From: Pseudochrobactrum asaccharolyticum
GTDB lineage: Bacteria > Pseudomonadota > Alphaproteobacteria > Rhizobiales > Rhizobiaceae
NCBI RefSeq assembly: GCF_003314995.1
Contig: NZ_QNRH01000001.1
Location: forward strand, 62,001 to 126,000
Reading direction: 5' to 3'
Length of the DNA stretch: 64,000 bases
A program made the translations under genes and the position numbers. The notes under the pieces were generated by a model that saw nothing but the letters and a program-made list of their open reading frames with translations, was not told the DNA's origin and did no database searches. Positions 26,779 to 35,631 of this stretch are shown piece after piece. Numbering within the stretch: position 1 is the stretch's first letter; the number at the start of each line of letters is the position of its first letter.

Positions 26779-27855
26779 ATGCCTCGCCCGCTTTTGCTGA
26801 AGAATATCATTGCGCTGTTTCTGACATTTTTAATCGCAGGTGGCGGAGCCGGAGTTGCATGGTTCATCGGGTTGCCAATCCCGTTTTTGCTTGGCTCCAT
26901 GTGCACTGTGATGATCGCGTCCTTGAGTGGCGTACATATTTATTTGCCGGTTTGGCTGCGCAATCTGGTGTTCATCATGCTGGGCGTGCAGGCGGGTTCC
27001 GGTGTGCGCCCTGAGACACTGAACCAAATTGGTGAGTGGCCGCTGAGTTTCATGCTGCTGTTTGTGATGCTGGTCTCGGTCACGGGCTTTACTTTTATGC
27101 TGTTACGCTACGTATTCCGCTGGGATGCGCAAACCGCATTTTTCTCCTCATTGCCGGGTGCGTTGTCTTTTGTGATGGCAGCGGCAAGTGAGACCCGCGC
27201 TGATCTGATCCGCATCAGTATGATCCAGACCGTACGCCTGTTACTGCTGATTGGTTTGCTGGCTCCTGTGCTCAATGTTTTGGGGCAGTCCGCACCGCAT
27301 GTTGATCTGACTGAACTGGCCGCAGCTGACCCGCAGGAATGGCTATGGTTGTTTATGGCGGGCGCTGCCGGTGCTTTGCTTGGACATTACAGCCGTTTAC
27401 CCGGTGGTATGATGCTGGGCGCATTGCTCGCCAGTGCGCTGGTTTATGTAACGGGCTTTGTTACTGTGCGGGTGCCGCCGGAATTGGCCGATTTCGGTAT
27501 GGTTATTCTCGGCGTGCTGATCGGCTCGCGAGTAAATAAGCAGCATCGCGGAATTATTGTTGAATTATTGCCGGTTGCTCTGATGGCGTTTCTGGTGGGG
27601 GCTGCAAGTGCCGGAGCGGTGTGTGCACTGGCATGGCTGGTGACCGGCCTGCATCCTGCGCAGATTGCATTGGCCTTTGCGCCGGGAGCATTGGAGGCTC
27701 TGACGGTTATTGCCTTTTCACTGGGCGTTGATCCGGCCTATGTGGCCTCGCATCATGTGGTGCGGTTTATGCTGATTGCCCTTGTTGTGCCGTTTCTCGC
27801 TAAGTCTTTGCGGCGGATGGATGAAAAACAAACAGCCGCTCAAGCGGAAACTTAA
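26779..27855 (+). CDS. AbrB-family integral membrane protein (putative transporter or regulator)
   Basis: A protein of 358 residues, almost wholly hydrophobic with about ten helices. It has the internally duplicated Gneg_AbrB organisation: each half has a Gly-rich GLPIPFLLGSM / RLPGGMMLGALLAS-type motif. Proteins of this family have been called ammonia monooxygenase-like or AbrB regulators in databases; neither label is supported by chemistry visible here, so I leave the substrate open. ATG 26779 (MPRPLLLKN) is chosen. The frame extends back to 26635, but that part covers the mscL terminator. The ribosome site is weak. Confidence 0.78.
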   Translation: MPRPLLLKNIIALFLTFLIAGGGAGVAWFIGLPIPFLLGSMCTVMIASLSGVHIYLPVWLRNLVFIMLGVQAGSGVRPETLNQIGEWPLSFMLLFVMLVSVTGFTFMLLRYVFRWDAQTAFFSSLPGALSFVMAAASETRADLIRISMIQTVRLLLLIGLLAPVLNVLGQSAPHVDLTELAAADPQEWLWLFMAGAAGALLGHYSRLPGGMMLGALLASALVYVTGFVTVRVPPELADFGMVILGVLIGSRVNKQHRGIIVELLPVALMAFLVGAASAGAVCALAWLVTGLHPAQIALAFAPGALEALTVIAFSLGVDPAYVASHHVVRFMLIALVVPFLAKSLRRMDEKQTAAQAET

Positions 27856-27862
27856 GCGGCTG
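27833..27862. terminator. Hairpin at the AbrB-like stop, convergent with hemA
   Basis: ACAGCCGCTCAAG and CTTAAGCGGCTGT pair around the stop codon, followed by CAAAATTT. It probably serves both convergent genes. Confidence 0.7.
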
Positions 27863-27885
27863 TCAAAATTTCAATCCAAACCTGA

Positions 27886-29130
27886 TCAGGCGGTCTGTTT
27901 CAGCGGCTGACCTGTGAAATCTGTTGCATAGGGAATGTCCAGCGTCTGCCAGACTTCCAGCAGTGCATCTTTCAGATGAATAATGAGGTCTTCCCCATGG
28001 GCAGGTGTCGCTGTAACGCGCAGTCGTTCTGTGCCGCGTGGTACTGTCGGGAAGTTGATCGGCTGGATATAAATACCATGCACTTCCATCAGGCGGTCAG
28101 ACGCTTTTTTGCAAAGATCTGAATTACCAACAAAAAGTGGAATAATATGTGTTTCTGTCGCCATAACCGGCAGACCTGCGCGTTTCAGGAGGTCTTTGGT
28201 CATATGTACGTTTTTCTGTTGCAGGTCGCGCTCAAGATCTGATGATTTAAGGTGACGGATTGCTGCAACAGTAGCATTGGCAATTGCCGGTGGCAGCGCG
28301 GATGTGAAGATGAAGCCCGGCGCATAAGAGCGCACAGCGTCTACTACCACTTTCGAGCCGGTTATATAGCCGCCAAGCGTGCCAAAAGATTTAGCCAGTG
28401 TGCCTTCGATAATATCAATGCGATGGCTCAGGCCCTCGCGCTCGGAGATGCCGCCGCCGCGTGCGCCATACATACCAACCGCATGGACTTCATCCAGATA
28501 GGTCATGGCATTGTATTTTTCTGCCAGCTCGACGATCTCTTTCAGTGGTGCCACATCGCCATCCATAGAATAGATGGATTCAAAGACTATCAGTTTAGCG
28601 CGGTCTTTACCTGCGGCTTTCAGCAGTTCTTCCAGATGACGTACGTCATTATGGCGGAAAATCTGCTTATCTGCACCTGAGTGACGAATGCCGGCGATCA
28701 TGGAGGCGTGATTAAGCTCATCCGAGAGGATCAGGCAATCCGGCAGCAATTTGGCAATGGTGGAAATCGAAGCATCATTGGACACGAAACCGGATGTAAA
28801 AACCAGACCGGCTTCTTTGCCATGAAGGTCAGCAAGCTCATGTTCCAGCTCAACCAGAGGGTGGTTGTTGCCAGAGATGTTGCGGGTGCCACCTGCACCG
28901 GTACCTTGGCGGGTAGCGGCATCCGTCATGGCTTTCAGGACGTCCGGATGATGACCCATGCCGAGATAATCGTTGGAGCACCATACGGTGACCTCTTTGG
29001 TCTGGCCGTTATGGCGCCAAAGAGCCTGCGGGAAGCGACCAACAATACGCTCCAGATCAGCAAACACACGGTAACGATTTTCATTGTGAAGGCGGTCAAT
29101 GGCCGCCTCAAAAACCCGGCTATAGTCCAT
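27886..29130 (-). CDS. hemA: 5-aminolevulinate synthase
   Basis: A PLP enzyme condensing glycine and succinyl-CoA to 5-aminolevulinate, the first step of haem synthesis by the Shemin route, a hallmark of alphaproteobacteria. The protein is 414 residues. The PLP lysine is Lys247 in [14 protein letters not shown]; Asp213 and His216 in [12 protein letters not shown] contact the cofactor, and the glycine/CoA region has [28 protein letters not shown] precedes the ATG. An FNR-type palindrome lies 98 bp upstream of the start, suggesting oxygen control as described for rhizobial and Rhodobacter hemA. Confidence 0.96.
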   Translation of the reverse strand: MDYSRVFEAAIDRLHNENRYRVFADLERIVGRFPQALWRHNGQTKEVTVWCSNDYLGMGHHPDVLKAMTDAATRQGTGAGGTRNISGNNHPLVELEHELADLHGKEAGLVFTSGFVSNDASISTIAKLLPDCLILSDELNHASMIAGIRHSGADKQIFRHNDVRHLEELLKAAGKDRAKLIVFESIYSMDGDVAPLKEIVELAEKYNAMTYLDEVHAVGMYGARGGGISEREGLSHRIDIIEGTLAKSFGTLGGYITGSKVVVDAVRSYAPGFIFTSALPPAIANATVAAIRHLKSSDLERDLQQKNVHMTKDLLKRAGLPVMATETHIIPLFVGNSDLCKKASDRLMEVHGIYIQPINFPTVPRGTERLRVTATPAHGEDLIIHLKDALLEVWQTLDIPYATDFTGQPLKQTA

Positions 29131-29227
29131 GAGGCATCATCCTTTTCTTCACAGTTACCTAATCCTTTAGACGCGCTCCGTCTATAACATGATGTGCGAT
29201 AAATAGCCCTAGGCCGGTTTCATGGCA

Positions 29228-29241
29228 TTGATTTCAGTCAA
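29228..29241. promoter_or_regulatory. FNR/FixK-type box upstream of hemA
   Basis: TTGATTTCAGTCAA matches TTGAT-N4-ATCAA with one mismatch. It is 98 bp upstream of the hemA ATG and 172 bp before the TetR gene. Confidence 0.5.
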
Positions 29242-29412
29242 TTCAGCCGGTGATGAAGCCTTTGATACAAAAAATCCGGTTGATAAGAAAAATCAGAGGC
29301 ATGGAGTTAGTTACAGGTTGTTGCAAACGAAGAAATAGAGCGCTAGAAGACTTTGCAACAGATTGTTTTATTTTGCAGTAAAAATGCAGGCGCAATACGG
29401 GTTGGGGCAGAC

Positions 29413-30126
29413 ATGAAAAAAGATCTGACGGCAAAAAAATGTATCACAGTGGGCGCCCGTATCGGCCGGCCGGCGCGAATTTCTCTTGAGGAAATTGCTC
29501 GTATTACACTAAAAATCGGGCTGGATGATGTGACGATGATTGCGGTCGGGCAGGCGCTTGGTGTTGATCATTCTTCGCTCTATCGTTATGTCAAAGGTCG
29601 TAAAGATCTGCTTTTGGCCGCAGCTGATCTGGCGATCGCAGAGCTGGACTGGCGCGGTAATCCTGCCAATTGGCATGAGTTTGCCCAGAATGTTGCGAAT
29701 TCTTCCTGGGAGCTGTTTGACCGCTATCCGGGACTGGCGGATGCCATGCGCGAGCTTGAGGTTTCACCGCCGTCGGGCATCCGTGCTTTTGGTGAAATTG
29801 CCAATCGTTTTGTAGAATATGGTTTCTCCGCTGAAGAGGCCGTGGTGGTGCTCGACAGTATCTTTGATATGACGATGGATTGCTTCACCGGCTGGCGCAG
29901 GGCTTATAAACCTGCGCGTATCGGTGATAATAGCATTGAGAAGGTTGTGAAGTCCTGGGAGGCTGAGGCTGCCCGTAATCCGGATACCGCGCGGCCGATC
30001 CTGATCATGAGCCGCATGATGACCGATCCGCCTAAAGAATGGTGGAACCGGAAACTGCACCTGATTTTGGAAGGCGCAGAAGCTGTTTTCAACAAGCGTC
30101 AGCTGATCTATGAGGCTGCAGAATAA
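29413..30126 (+). CDS. TetR/AcrR-family transcriptional regulator
   Basis: A protein of 237 residues from ATG 29413 (GGGGCAG just upstream). The frame reaches back to 29353, but that part lacks a ribosome site. The N-terminal helix-turn-helix (about 24-66) reads ISLEEIARITLKIGLDDVTMIAVGQALGVDHSSLYRYVKGRKDLL, here given as a span with the recognition helix HSSLYRYV. The remainder is a ligand-binding helical domain with no recognisable inducer signature. Divergent from hemA across 280 bp and convergent with the FAD/NAD(P) gene, so its target may be itself or a distant gene. Confidence 0.85.
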   Translation: MKKDLTAKKCITVGARIGRPARISLEEIARITLKIGLDDVTMIAVGQALGVDHSSLYRYVKGRKDLLLAAADLAIAELDWRGNPANWHEFAQNVANSSWELFDRYPGLADAMRELEVSPPSGIRAFGEIANRFVEYGFSAEEAVVVLDSIFDMTMDCFTGWRRAYKPARIGDNSIEKVVKSWEAEAARNPDTARPILIMSRMMTDPPKEWWNRKLHLILEGAEAVFNKRQLIYEAAE

Positions 30127-30150
30127 ATCCCTCCCTCTGACAGGTGGCTA

Positions 30151-31650
30151 TTATTGCGCTGCCTGTCGGATGACCACTGCTAGTGCCTGCGTATAGCGTG
30201 CGACCTCAGGTGCACCCATTAGCTCGCCGAAAGTACCGCGTGCCAGAGGGCCTGCAATAAACAGATTATCGGTGATTGTGCCATCCTTGCTGATGGCACG
30301 CATGGTTTCAGATACTTCTTCACTGCGGCTGGTATGCAGACCGAGACCAGTCGGGTCCATTTCAATCAGGCCATCCTGATGCAGCATCGCTAATGGCGGA
30401 CACTGGCCGATAATGTCGCCATGTGCAGGGCCTGTGGTGATGATGATCGCATCGAAAAGCTGCTCGATTGTTTCATCGCTGCCACGGGGACGGTAAGTAA
30501 TCACAAAACCTTTGCTATTCTCAGCATAGCGGGCACCGGTTACATGGGCGCTGAGATAATTGAGCATGTCGGCCTGACTGCGCTGCTCAAGAACATCGTC
30601 TGTCTGGGTCGCAAGGCGGAAGCGATGGGCATCCCAATAGGTGCGCAGATGCCGGACAATACGCTGGCGCTCGCTTAACGGCAAAGCATGCCAGATTTCA
30701 CTGCCCTGATCACGCAGGGCATCAATAACCGATTGCCACGGTATGGATTGCAGTGCTGCTTCATGAATTGTCTTGCGGATTTTATGCAGTAATTGTGTTG
30801 CGGATATTTCCGGCGGGTTGATGAAGTCCCCAAACAGACGCGGTGGCTTCGGTTCTCCCGCTTTTAGCCGCAGATTAGGACGTGAGCGCAGGCCGTGACG
30901 GGACAGAACCGTAATCTTGCCGCTGTGGCCATGCTGGGACAGTCCGGCAACCATGTCTGCGGAGGTTAGACCTGCACCGATAATCAGCACAGAACTATTC
31001 GTTCCGGTTTCTTCAAGCAGCTGTTTGAGGGCGCCGCCTTGATAAGGATTGGCGATCAGTCCCGCTATGTGGCTTTGTCCTGATGGGACAAGTGCGCGCA
31101 AAGGCGCAGGCAGCGCGGGCAGGGGATGCGAGGCGGCGATCACCAGATAATCGGCCTCAAGTGTCGTGCCGTTATTCATACTGACTGTGTAAGTGCCGTC
31201 ATTGTTGCGGCTGGCGCCGGTGGCGCTCGCAATCAGGTGCTGTACTTGTCCGCTGGCAAGCAAAGGCGCGATCTGATCCGCCATATAGCTGCCAAACAGG
31301 CTGCGGCGTGCATAAATCTGTCCATTCGCCGTTGTCGCTTCCGGATCGTTGCTCAGACTGTGTGTTTCTTCCATCCAGCGGGCAAAATGCGGCTTGTCAT
31401 CATAGAAAATGCTCATCCGGTCGGAGAGTACATTCAGGCGAAACGCTTCTTCTTCAGTGGAATAGGCCAGCCCCGCACCGAGATGTTGACGGGGTTCAAT
31501 GATGATGATTTTAAGCTGTGCCGGATCAGTGATTGCGGCCAGATGATAGGCCAGTGTAGCACCGGAAAAGCCCCCGCCTATGATGATAACGGATTTTTGC
31601 GGGGCGTGGTCATGCAATTGGTCGGTGCTGGCAGAAGGCAATACAGTCAA
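30151..31650 (-). CDS. FAD/NAD(P)-binding protein (NAD_binding_9 / YdhS-like)
   Basis: A protein of 499 residues. The N-terminal dinucleotide fold is clear (SVIIIGGGFSGATLAYHLA, about 20-38), and a second one lies near 218 (VLIIGAGLTSADMVAGL). Family features include GAGLAYST, ARRSLFGSYM and the late RGTFGELMGAPEV. Such proteins resemble hydroxyacylglutathione- or sulfur-related oxidoreductases and lysine/ornithine monooxygenase-like folds, but substrates are unknown. The start is unclear: the frame begins with TTG 31650 and has no ATG nearby, only a weak GGAT. The last residues lie 24 bp from the TetR stop, convergent. Confidence 0.8.
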   Translation of the reverse strand: MTVLPSASTDQLHDHAPQKSVIIIGGGFSGATLAYHLAAITDPAQLKIIIIEPRQHLGAGLAYSTEEEAFRLNVLSDRMSIFYDDKPHFARWMEETHSLSNDPEATTANGQIYARRSLFGSYMADQIAPLLASGQVQHLIASATGASRNNDGTYTVSMNNGTTLEADYLVIAASHPLPALPAPLRALVPSGQSHIAGLIANPYQGGALKQLLEETGTNSSVLIIGAGLTSADMVAGLSQHGHSGKITVLSRHGLRSRPNLRLKAGEPKPPRLFGDFINPPEISATQLLHKIRKTIHEAALQSIPWQSVIDALRDQGSEIWHALPLSERQRIVRHLRTYWDAHRFRLATQTDDVLEQRSQADMLNYLSAHVTGARYAENSKGFVITYRPRGSDETIEQLFDAIIITTGPAHGDIIGQCPPLAMLHQDGLIEMDPTGLGLHTSRSEEVSETMRAISKDGTITDNLFIAGPLARGTFGELMGAPEVARYTQALAVVIRQAAQ

Positions 31651-31781
31651 AACATATATCCGGCTTCAGATAAGCGTGCCGTGATCGGGCACAAGACGGC
31701 ACATGTATAGCAATAAAATCTTCGACTGCCAGCAATATGATAAAATAATTCTCTGTTCCGCCTGTCGGACGATGTGTTTTG

Positions 31782-32492
31782 TCAAAGGCTGATGAGTCTC
31801 TTCAGGAAGAGCAAGCCACCATCAGTCCGGCGGATATAGCGGCGTGGCAGGCCAAAAGGATCGTCCGTTGCTCTGGCATGGCCGCGTTTTGTGGTCGTTG
31901 CATAGGTATAACCGGCCTTGCGGGTGATATCACGGATAGCCTGCGTTTCACCGCCGTAAGGGTAGCAGAAATTGGTCACTTCACTGCCCAGAATATCTTC
32001 CAGAACTTTCTTGGAGCCTGCAATCTGGCGCTCTGCTTCGGCTAAATCAGCACCCGGCAAATAGATGTGGTCAAGCGTATGCGCACCGACTTCATGCCCT
32101 TGTGCTGCCCAGTCACGCAATTGCTCGGCATTCATGCATGGAATTTCAATCGCGCCTTTCGGGATATCCCATTCATTGCGGCCAGCGATCTGATTGGCCA
32201 CAAAATAATTGGTCGCAGTAAAGCCGAACTCTTTCAGTGCCGGCATGGCATGCTGATAGACGTTGAGAAAACCGTCGTCGAAGGTAATGACCGCAACCTT
32301 GCCCTGCTTCTTGCCTTCGAGATAAGGCTGGGCATCACGCATCGATAATCCCTGATAACCCAGTCTTTTCAGCCAGCGCATCTGACTGCGAAACCGATCC
32401 GGATGCACATGCAGACTGCGGAACGGCTTGTCAGACGCAGGCGGCACATCAATCGAATGATAAAGCAGGATCGGAATGGCAGAAGGTTTCAT
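31782..32492 (-). CDS. Polysaccharide deacetylase family protein
   Basis: A protein of 236 residues of the NodB-homology fold (carbohydrate esterase 4). Motif 1 is TFDDG (about 70-74), which contains the catalytic base and a metal Asp; motif 2 is HTLDH (138-142), the metal histidines. The later YPYGG and ATTTKRGHA match motifs 3-4. No signal peptide is visible, so it may act in the cytoplasm on lipid-linked or nucleotide-linked sugar, or be exported differently. Its start overlaps the stop of the GT25 gene (TGATG), so the two are translationally coupled and probably act on the same glycan. Confidence 0.88.
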   Translation of the reverse strand: MKPSAIPILLYHSIDVPPASDKPFRSLHVHPDRFRSQMRWLKRLGYQGLSMRDAQPYLEGKKQGKVAVITFDDGFLNVYQHAMPALKEFGFTATNYFVANQIAGRNEWDIPKGAIEIPCMNAEQLRDWAAQGHEVGAHTLDHIYLPGADLAEAERQIAGSKKVLEDILGSEVTNFCYPYGGETQAIRDITRKAGYTYATTTKRGHARATDDPFGLPRRYIRRTDGGLLFLKRLISL

Positions 32493-33235
32493 CAGTTTCG
32501 TCCGGATTTACGGGAATAAATTTTGACACTGCGCCGGTAAATCGGCCGCATCAGTTCTCTGTGTAGTTTATGCGCCAGAGAGCGTGGTTGTTTCAAGGTG
32601 CTGCCACCCAGATTTGATGATATTTCCTGTACTCCTCCGGGAACAACAGAGAGCGGCTGCAATTTTGTCACCCAATTCATTTGGGCAAAAGTATCAACCG
32701 GTCGGTCAAATTTCTCTGTTAATTCAAGTAAGATTTTTGCAGCACTGCGACTAATAATTTGAGCTACCATGCCTAGCCCTACAGGAACTGGATGGATGAC
32801 TTTTATCGACGTATTCGTACCGGTAATAACCGCTCCTGTCTCCCGATCTGAACGAAATGGCAGGCGAACCAGACCTCCTTGAGCGGTAACGGAGACTGCC
32901 GCCGCAAAAGCTGCGGGGAAGTCCGGCGTCAGAGCCACATCATCTTCCAGCACGAGTGCGGCATCCAGATTTTGATCAATGATGGCCTGCCATGTTTTAC
33001 GATGCGACAGGAAGCAGGCAACTTCATTGCGGCTCAGACGAAACGGATAATAAGGTTTGTGCAGACGTGGCTGATAGACCTGTGAAACCTGCTCATCGCT
33101 CAGTTGTTTTGAATCAACTGCAATAATGATCTCAGCCGGTATCGGGAGTTGTGCCATCAGTTCAGTTACTTGCGCACGGCGTTCGGTCGCGCGTTCAAGA
33201 TGAACGATGAAGGCTTTAATCTGCGGGTTTTCCAT
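32492..33235 (-). CDS. Glycosyltransferase family 25 protein
   Basis: A protein of 247 residues. Family signs are FIVHLERATERRAQV near the N-terminus, RNEVACFLSHRKTWQ, and the EDD motif at about 97-99 (LVLEDDVAL), which binds the metal and sugar nucleotide. GT25 enzymes add galactose or related sugars during lipo-oligosaccharide synthesis. ATG 33235 has AAAGG six bases upstream; the frame extends to 33289 without support. It is first in a coupled pair with a polysaccharide deacetylase, suggesting a surface-glycan modification unit. Donor and acceptor are unknown. Confidence 0.85.
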   Translation of the reverse strand: MENPQIKAFIVHLERATERRAQVTELMAQLPIPAEIIIAVDSKQLSDEQVSQVYQPRLHKPYYPFRLSRNEVACFLSHRKTWQAIIDQNLDAALVLEDDVALTPDFPAAFAAAVSVTAQGGLVRLPFRSDRETGAVITGTNTSIKVIHPVPVGLGMVAQIISRSAAKILLELTEKFDRPVDTFAQMNWVTKLQPLSVVPGGVQEISSNLGGSTLKQPRSLAHKLHRELMRPIYRRSVKIYSRKSGRN

Positions 33236-33444
33236 GAATAACCTTTGGCCGGAACGGTTCGTTTTACTGGCTGAATGCAGGCCGATCACAGTCCCGTGAT
33301 CGGATATAAGCGTCTTCTATAGCAGCTGAAAGGTCATGCTGGAAACTGTTAAACATTTCGAGGCAAAAATTGATTGTTTATAATATTTAGGTGCGAAGCT
33401 GACAGAACAATCATGAAATGCTGACAATCCCAAAAGATAGAGCA

Positions 33445-33476
33445 GAGGCGGACAAATCTGCTGATCTGTCCGCCTC
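33445..33476 (-). terminator. Terminator of the 115-residue orphan gene
   Basis: A 10-bp stem GAGGCGGACA / TGTCCGCCTC. On the minus strand it is followed by TGCTCTATCTTTT. It begins 24 bases after the stop. Confidence 0.75.
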
Positions 33477-33500
33477 CGGTGCTGGATTGTGAGTTCCGTG

Positions 33501-33848
33501 TTAATTGTAAATTGTTGCGGTAACCGGACGCCGCACATAATTGCTTAGTGCCTGACGCAGCAGGCCTGAGGCATCCGCATAGGTCGCCGGAAAATCAATC
33601 GGCTGATGTTGCATAATATGCGGTATCGCGGCTTTCAGAGATTCCAGCACATGCTCCGGAAGTTTGTCGGAACATTGTGTTAACCGGCGAAAAATCACGC
33701 TGATACGTACGGTTTTCCCGTAAACCGCAACTTGCGGTTCCTGATCGGTCATGTCCCAGTCTTCATAGGCGTGAACAGCTTCAAGGAAGCCGTTCAGTAA
33801 ATAAATTGAAGCATGTCCGTTGTGGAGCGGTGGCAGCAAACTTGACAT
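33501..33848 (-). CDS. Orphan protein of 115 residues, unknown
   Basis: ATG 33848 has an excellent AAGGAGACAG site upstream, and a terminator follows the stop, so this is very probably a real, monocistronic gene. The frame extends to 33983, but that part is not needed. The sequence (MSSLLPPLHNGHASIYLLNG, later TVRISVIFRRL and a C-terminal ALSNYVRRPVTATIYN) is soluble, with no signal peptide, membrane helix or motif that I know. Two Leu-rich amphipathic helices lie at about 70-100. No function is proposed. Confidence 0.75.
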   Translation of the reverse strand: MSSLLPPLHNGHASIYLLNGFLEAVHAYEDWDMTDQEPQVAVYGKTVRISVIFRRLTQCSDKLPEHVLESLKAAIPHIMQHQPIDFPATYADASGLLRQALSNYVRRPVTATIYN

Positions 33849-34051
33849 TCCTGTCTCCTTTTTCGGGCTGCTTACTGCGATCAAATCCTTGCATAGAGCT
33901 CGCAGTAATCTTTTAATATTATTTGTATTTCCGTGTATGCCTGCCTGTAGAGGGCAGGAATTGTGAGAACTGTGGTGAGGCAAGTATCGCCTGAATATGT
34001 GACAGTTCTATAATGCCGGATAATTTTGCCAATGTGTTTGGCGGTATTTCA
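33849..34051. other. Gene-free stretch with no motif recognised
   Basis: No gene is supported here; a repeat and the proC terminator follow. A long minus-strand frame in this stretch runs through the repeat and lacks coding signs. Confidence 0.4.
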
Positions 34052-34153
34052 TAGCATTTCCAGCAAAAGTGCGAAGCGGTTTTGCGTCGGATAATGCGTA
34101 AAAATAAAAAGTTACAGCGGTTCCAACGATTCAGTATTAACTGGAACCGCTGT
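34052..34153. repeat. Interspersed palindromic repeat, full copy
   Basis: Nearly identical to 17812-17913 (same TAGCATTTCCAGCAAAAGTG start, CAGCGGTTCCA hairpin and CTGGAACCGCTGT end), differing at only a few positions. Confidence 0.88.
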
Positions 34154-34280
34154 AATTCGTTGGTACAGCCATAAAAATAGAGCTGACGGTATAAGATTAA
34201 CCAAAAATCAGTGCGGGTAAATCCCGATTTTATTGTACTTTCGGATAGGGCAGTAGAAAAAGAAATATTTTTCAAGATAA

Positions 34281-34311
34281 GAAAAGGGAGGGGGTGTTCA
34301 TCCTCTCCCTC
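34281..34311 (-). terminator. Terminator of proC
   Basis: On the minus strand AGGGAGAGG pairs with CCCCCTCCCT (near-perfect), followed by TTTTC, about 20 bases after the proC stop. Confidence 0.7.
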
Positions 34312-34333
34312 TTTATTGCAGCGGTAATCTGTT

Positions 34334-35146
34334 TCAGCTCTTGCCAAGTTCCACAGAGCGTTGGCGGGCGGCTTCAACCGCTTCTGTCAACAGATTTTGC
34401 AACCGGCTATCACCCATCAGAACATCAAGTGCGGCAGCTGTGGTGCCGTTCGGGCTGGTGACATTGATGCGCAGTTGTGACGGCGTATCTGTGCTGGTTG
34501 CTGCCAGCGCACCGGCTCCATAGACGGTCTGCATGGCTAGCATACCGGCAATATCCTGCGGCAGTCCGGCAGTGATACCTGCCTGCGTCAGACATTCGAT
34601 AAAGTGAAAAATATAAGCAGGGCCTGAGCCTGAAACCGCGGTAACGGCATCCATCAGGCTTTCATCGTTGACCTGTGCAACCTGACCGCTGGTCGCCAGC
34701 AGTTCTTCAGTAAACTGCACCATATCCGGCTGCACATTGCTATTGGCAAATGTGACCATCATGCCTTTGCCGATGGCGGCTGGTGTATTCGGCATGCAGC
34801 GAATGACGGCACTCTGGCTGCCTAAAATCTGCTCAAACAATGCAACAGGTGTTCCTGCGGCAACGCTCAGAAAAGTTGCGGAGGCGGCATAGGGCTTATA
34901 GTCAGGCAAAATATTCTGAATAACCTGCGGTTTGACGGCAATGATCACGAGACGCGGTGTGTCTAAAATCTCGGCACTGTTTTTGACGGCTTTAACACCG
35001 AGTTTTCCGGCGCGTTCACGTAAACTATCTGCCGGTTCAATTACAGTCACATCGGAAGGCTGCAATTTTCCGCTGGCGAGCCAGCCTTGCAGCATCGCAT
35101 AGCCCATATTTCCGCAGCCGACCAAAACAGTGTTCTTATTCGTCAT
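34334..35146 (-). CDS. proC: Pyrroline-5-carboxylate reductase
   Basis: Reduces pyrroline-5-carboxylate to proline with NAD(P)H, the last step of proline synthesis. The protein is 270 residues from ATG 35146, which has GGGAGAGG upstream. The Rossmann loop is VLVGCGNMGYAML (about 7-19); AVKPQ, RCMPNTPAAIGKG and the C-terminal DAVTAVSGSGPAYIF and VTSPNGTTAAAL are the P5CR signatures. It lies alone on the minus strand with its own terminator. Confidence 0.95.
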   Translation of the reverse strand: MTNKNTVLVGCGNMGYAMLQGWLASGKLQPSDVTVIEPADSLRERAGKLGVKAVKNSAEILDTPRLVIIAVKPQVIQNILPDYKPYAASATFLSVAAGTPVALFEQILGSQSAVIRCMPNTPAAIGKGMMVTFANSNVQPDMVQFTEELLATSGQVAQVNDESLMDAVTAVSGSGPAYIFHFIECLTQAGITAGLPQDIAGMLAMQTVYGAGALAATSTDTPSQLRINVTSPNGTTAAALDVLMGDSRLQNLLTEAVEAARQRSVELGKS

Positions 35147-35360
35147 CCTTGCCTCTCCCGCTTGATCACACATTTGCATATGCCAAATATTTTGATGATT
35201 TAATTGATAGATAGACCATTCTGCGGGGGAAGGGGAATAGCTTCCCAGTAATAATATTCATCGCAGGTCATTGCCCGCTGAAGTGAGGGGTGTGAGACGC
35301 TTGCGCCGCTAAAGATCATAAAAATATGAAATTTATTTCTCTGAGTGGTTGCCAGAGACG

Positions 35361-35375
35361 TTAAGGTTTTGTTAA
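35361..35375. promoter_or_regulatory. CtrA-type box (TTAA-N7-TTAA)
   Basis: TTAAGGTTTTGTTAA is an exact match to the consensus, 215 bp from the proC start and 257 bp before the orphan gene. Confidence 0.45.
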
Positions 35376-35529
35376 CCATAGGGCAGAGTGATTTGCACCG
35401 GTCTTACCGCGCTGCAAAAGCGTAACGGGTCTACGTGATTTACATCGTAAAATGCGTTGCTTCTGGCGTATTGCTTATCTGCGAACAGTTTTGAAGAATG
35501 AATGATCAGTCGGAAAATACCGATTGGTC

Positions 35530-35557
35530 AATTTCAAACGAGTCTTTGTTTGAAATT
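35530..35557. promoter_or_regulatory. Perfect 10-bp inverted repeat upstream of the disordered orphan
   Basis: AATTTCAAAC and GTTTGAAATT are separated by eight bases (GAGTCTTT), 75 bp before the ATG at 35632. It could be an operator or a leader hairpin. Confidence 0.5.
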
Positions 35558-35631
35558 GCGAATTTTTCACAATTTGTCTGCGGCTTATTATGAATTACTA
35601 TGTGAAATAAATTTTAAAACGGGGCGGCATT

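Larger units (their letters stand above)
35147..35631. other. Intergenic region between proC and the disordered orphan
   Basis: About 485 bp without a gene. It contains a full CtrA-type box (35361-35375) and a perfect 10-bp inverted repeat (35530-35557), given separately. Confidence 0.5.

Noticed and set aside
26779-27855. Ammonia monooxygenase annotation for the AbrB-like membrane protein
   Set aside because: That label is a historical database error for this family; no metal-binding or monooxygenase motifs are visible.
33919-34377. 152-codon minus-strand frame
   Set aside because: Runs through an interspersed repeat, the proC terminator and the proC end; no family features.
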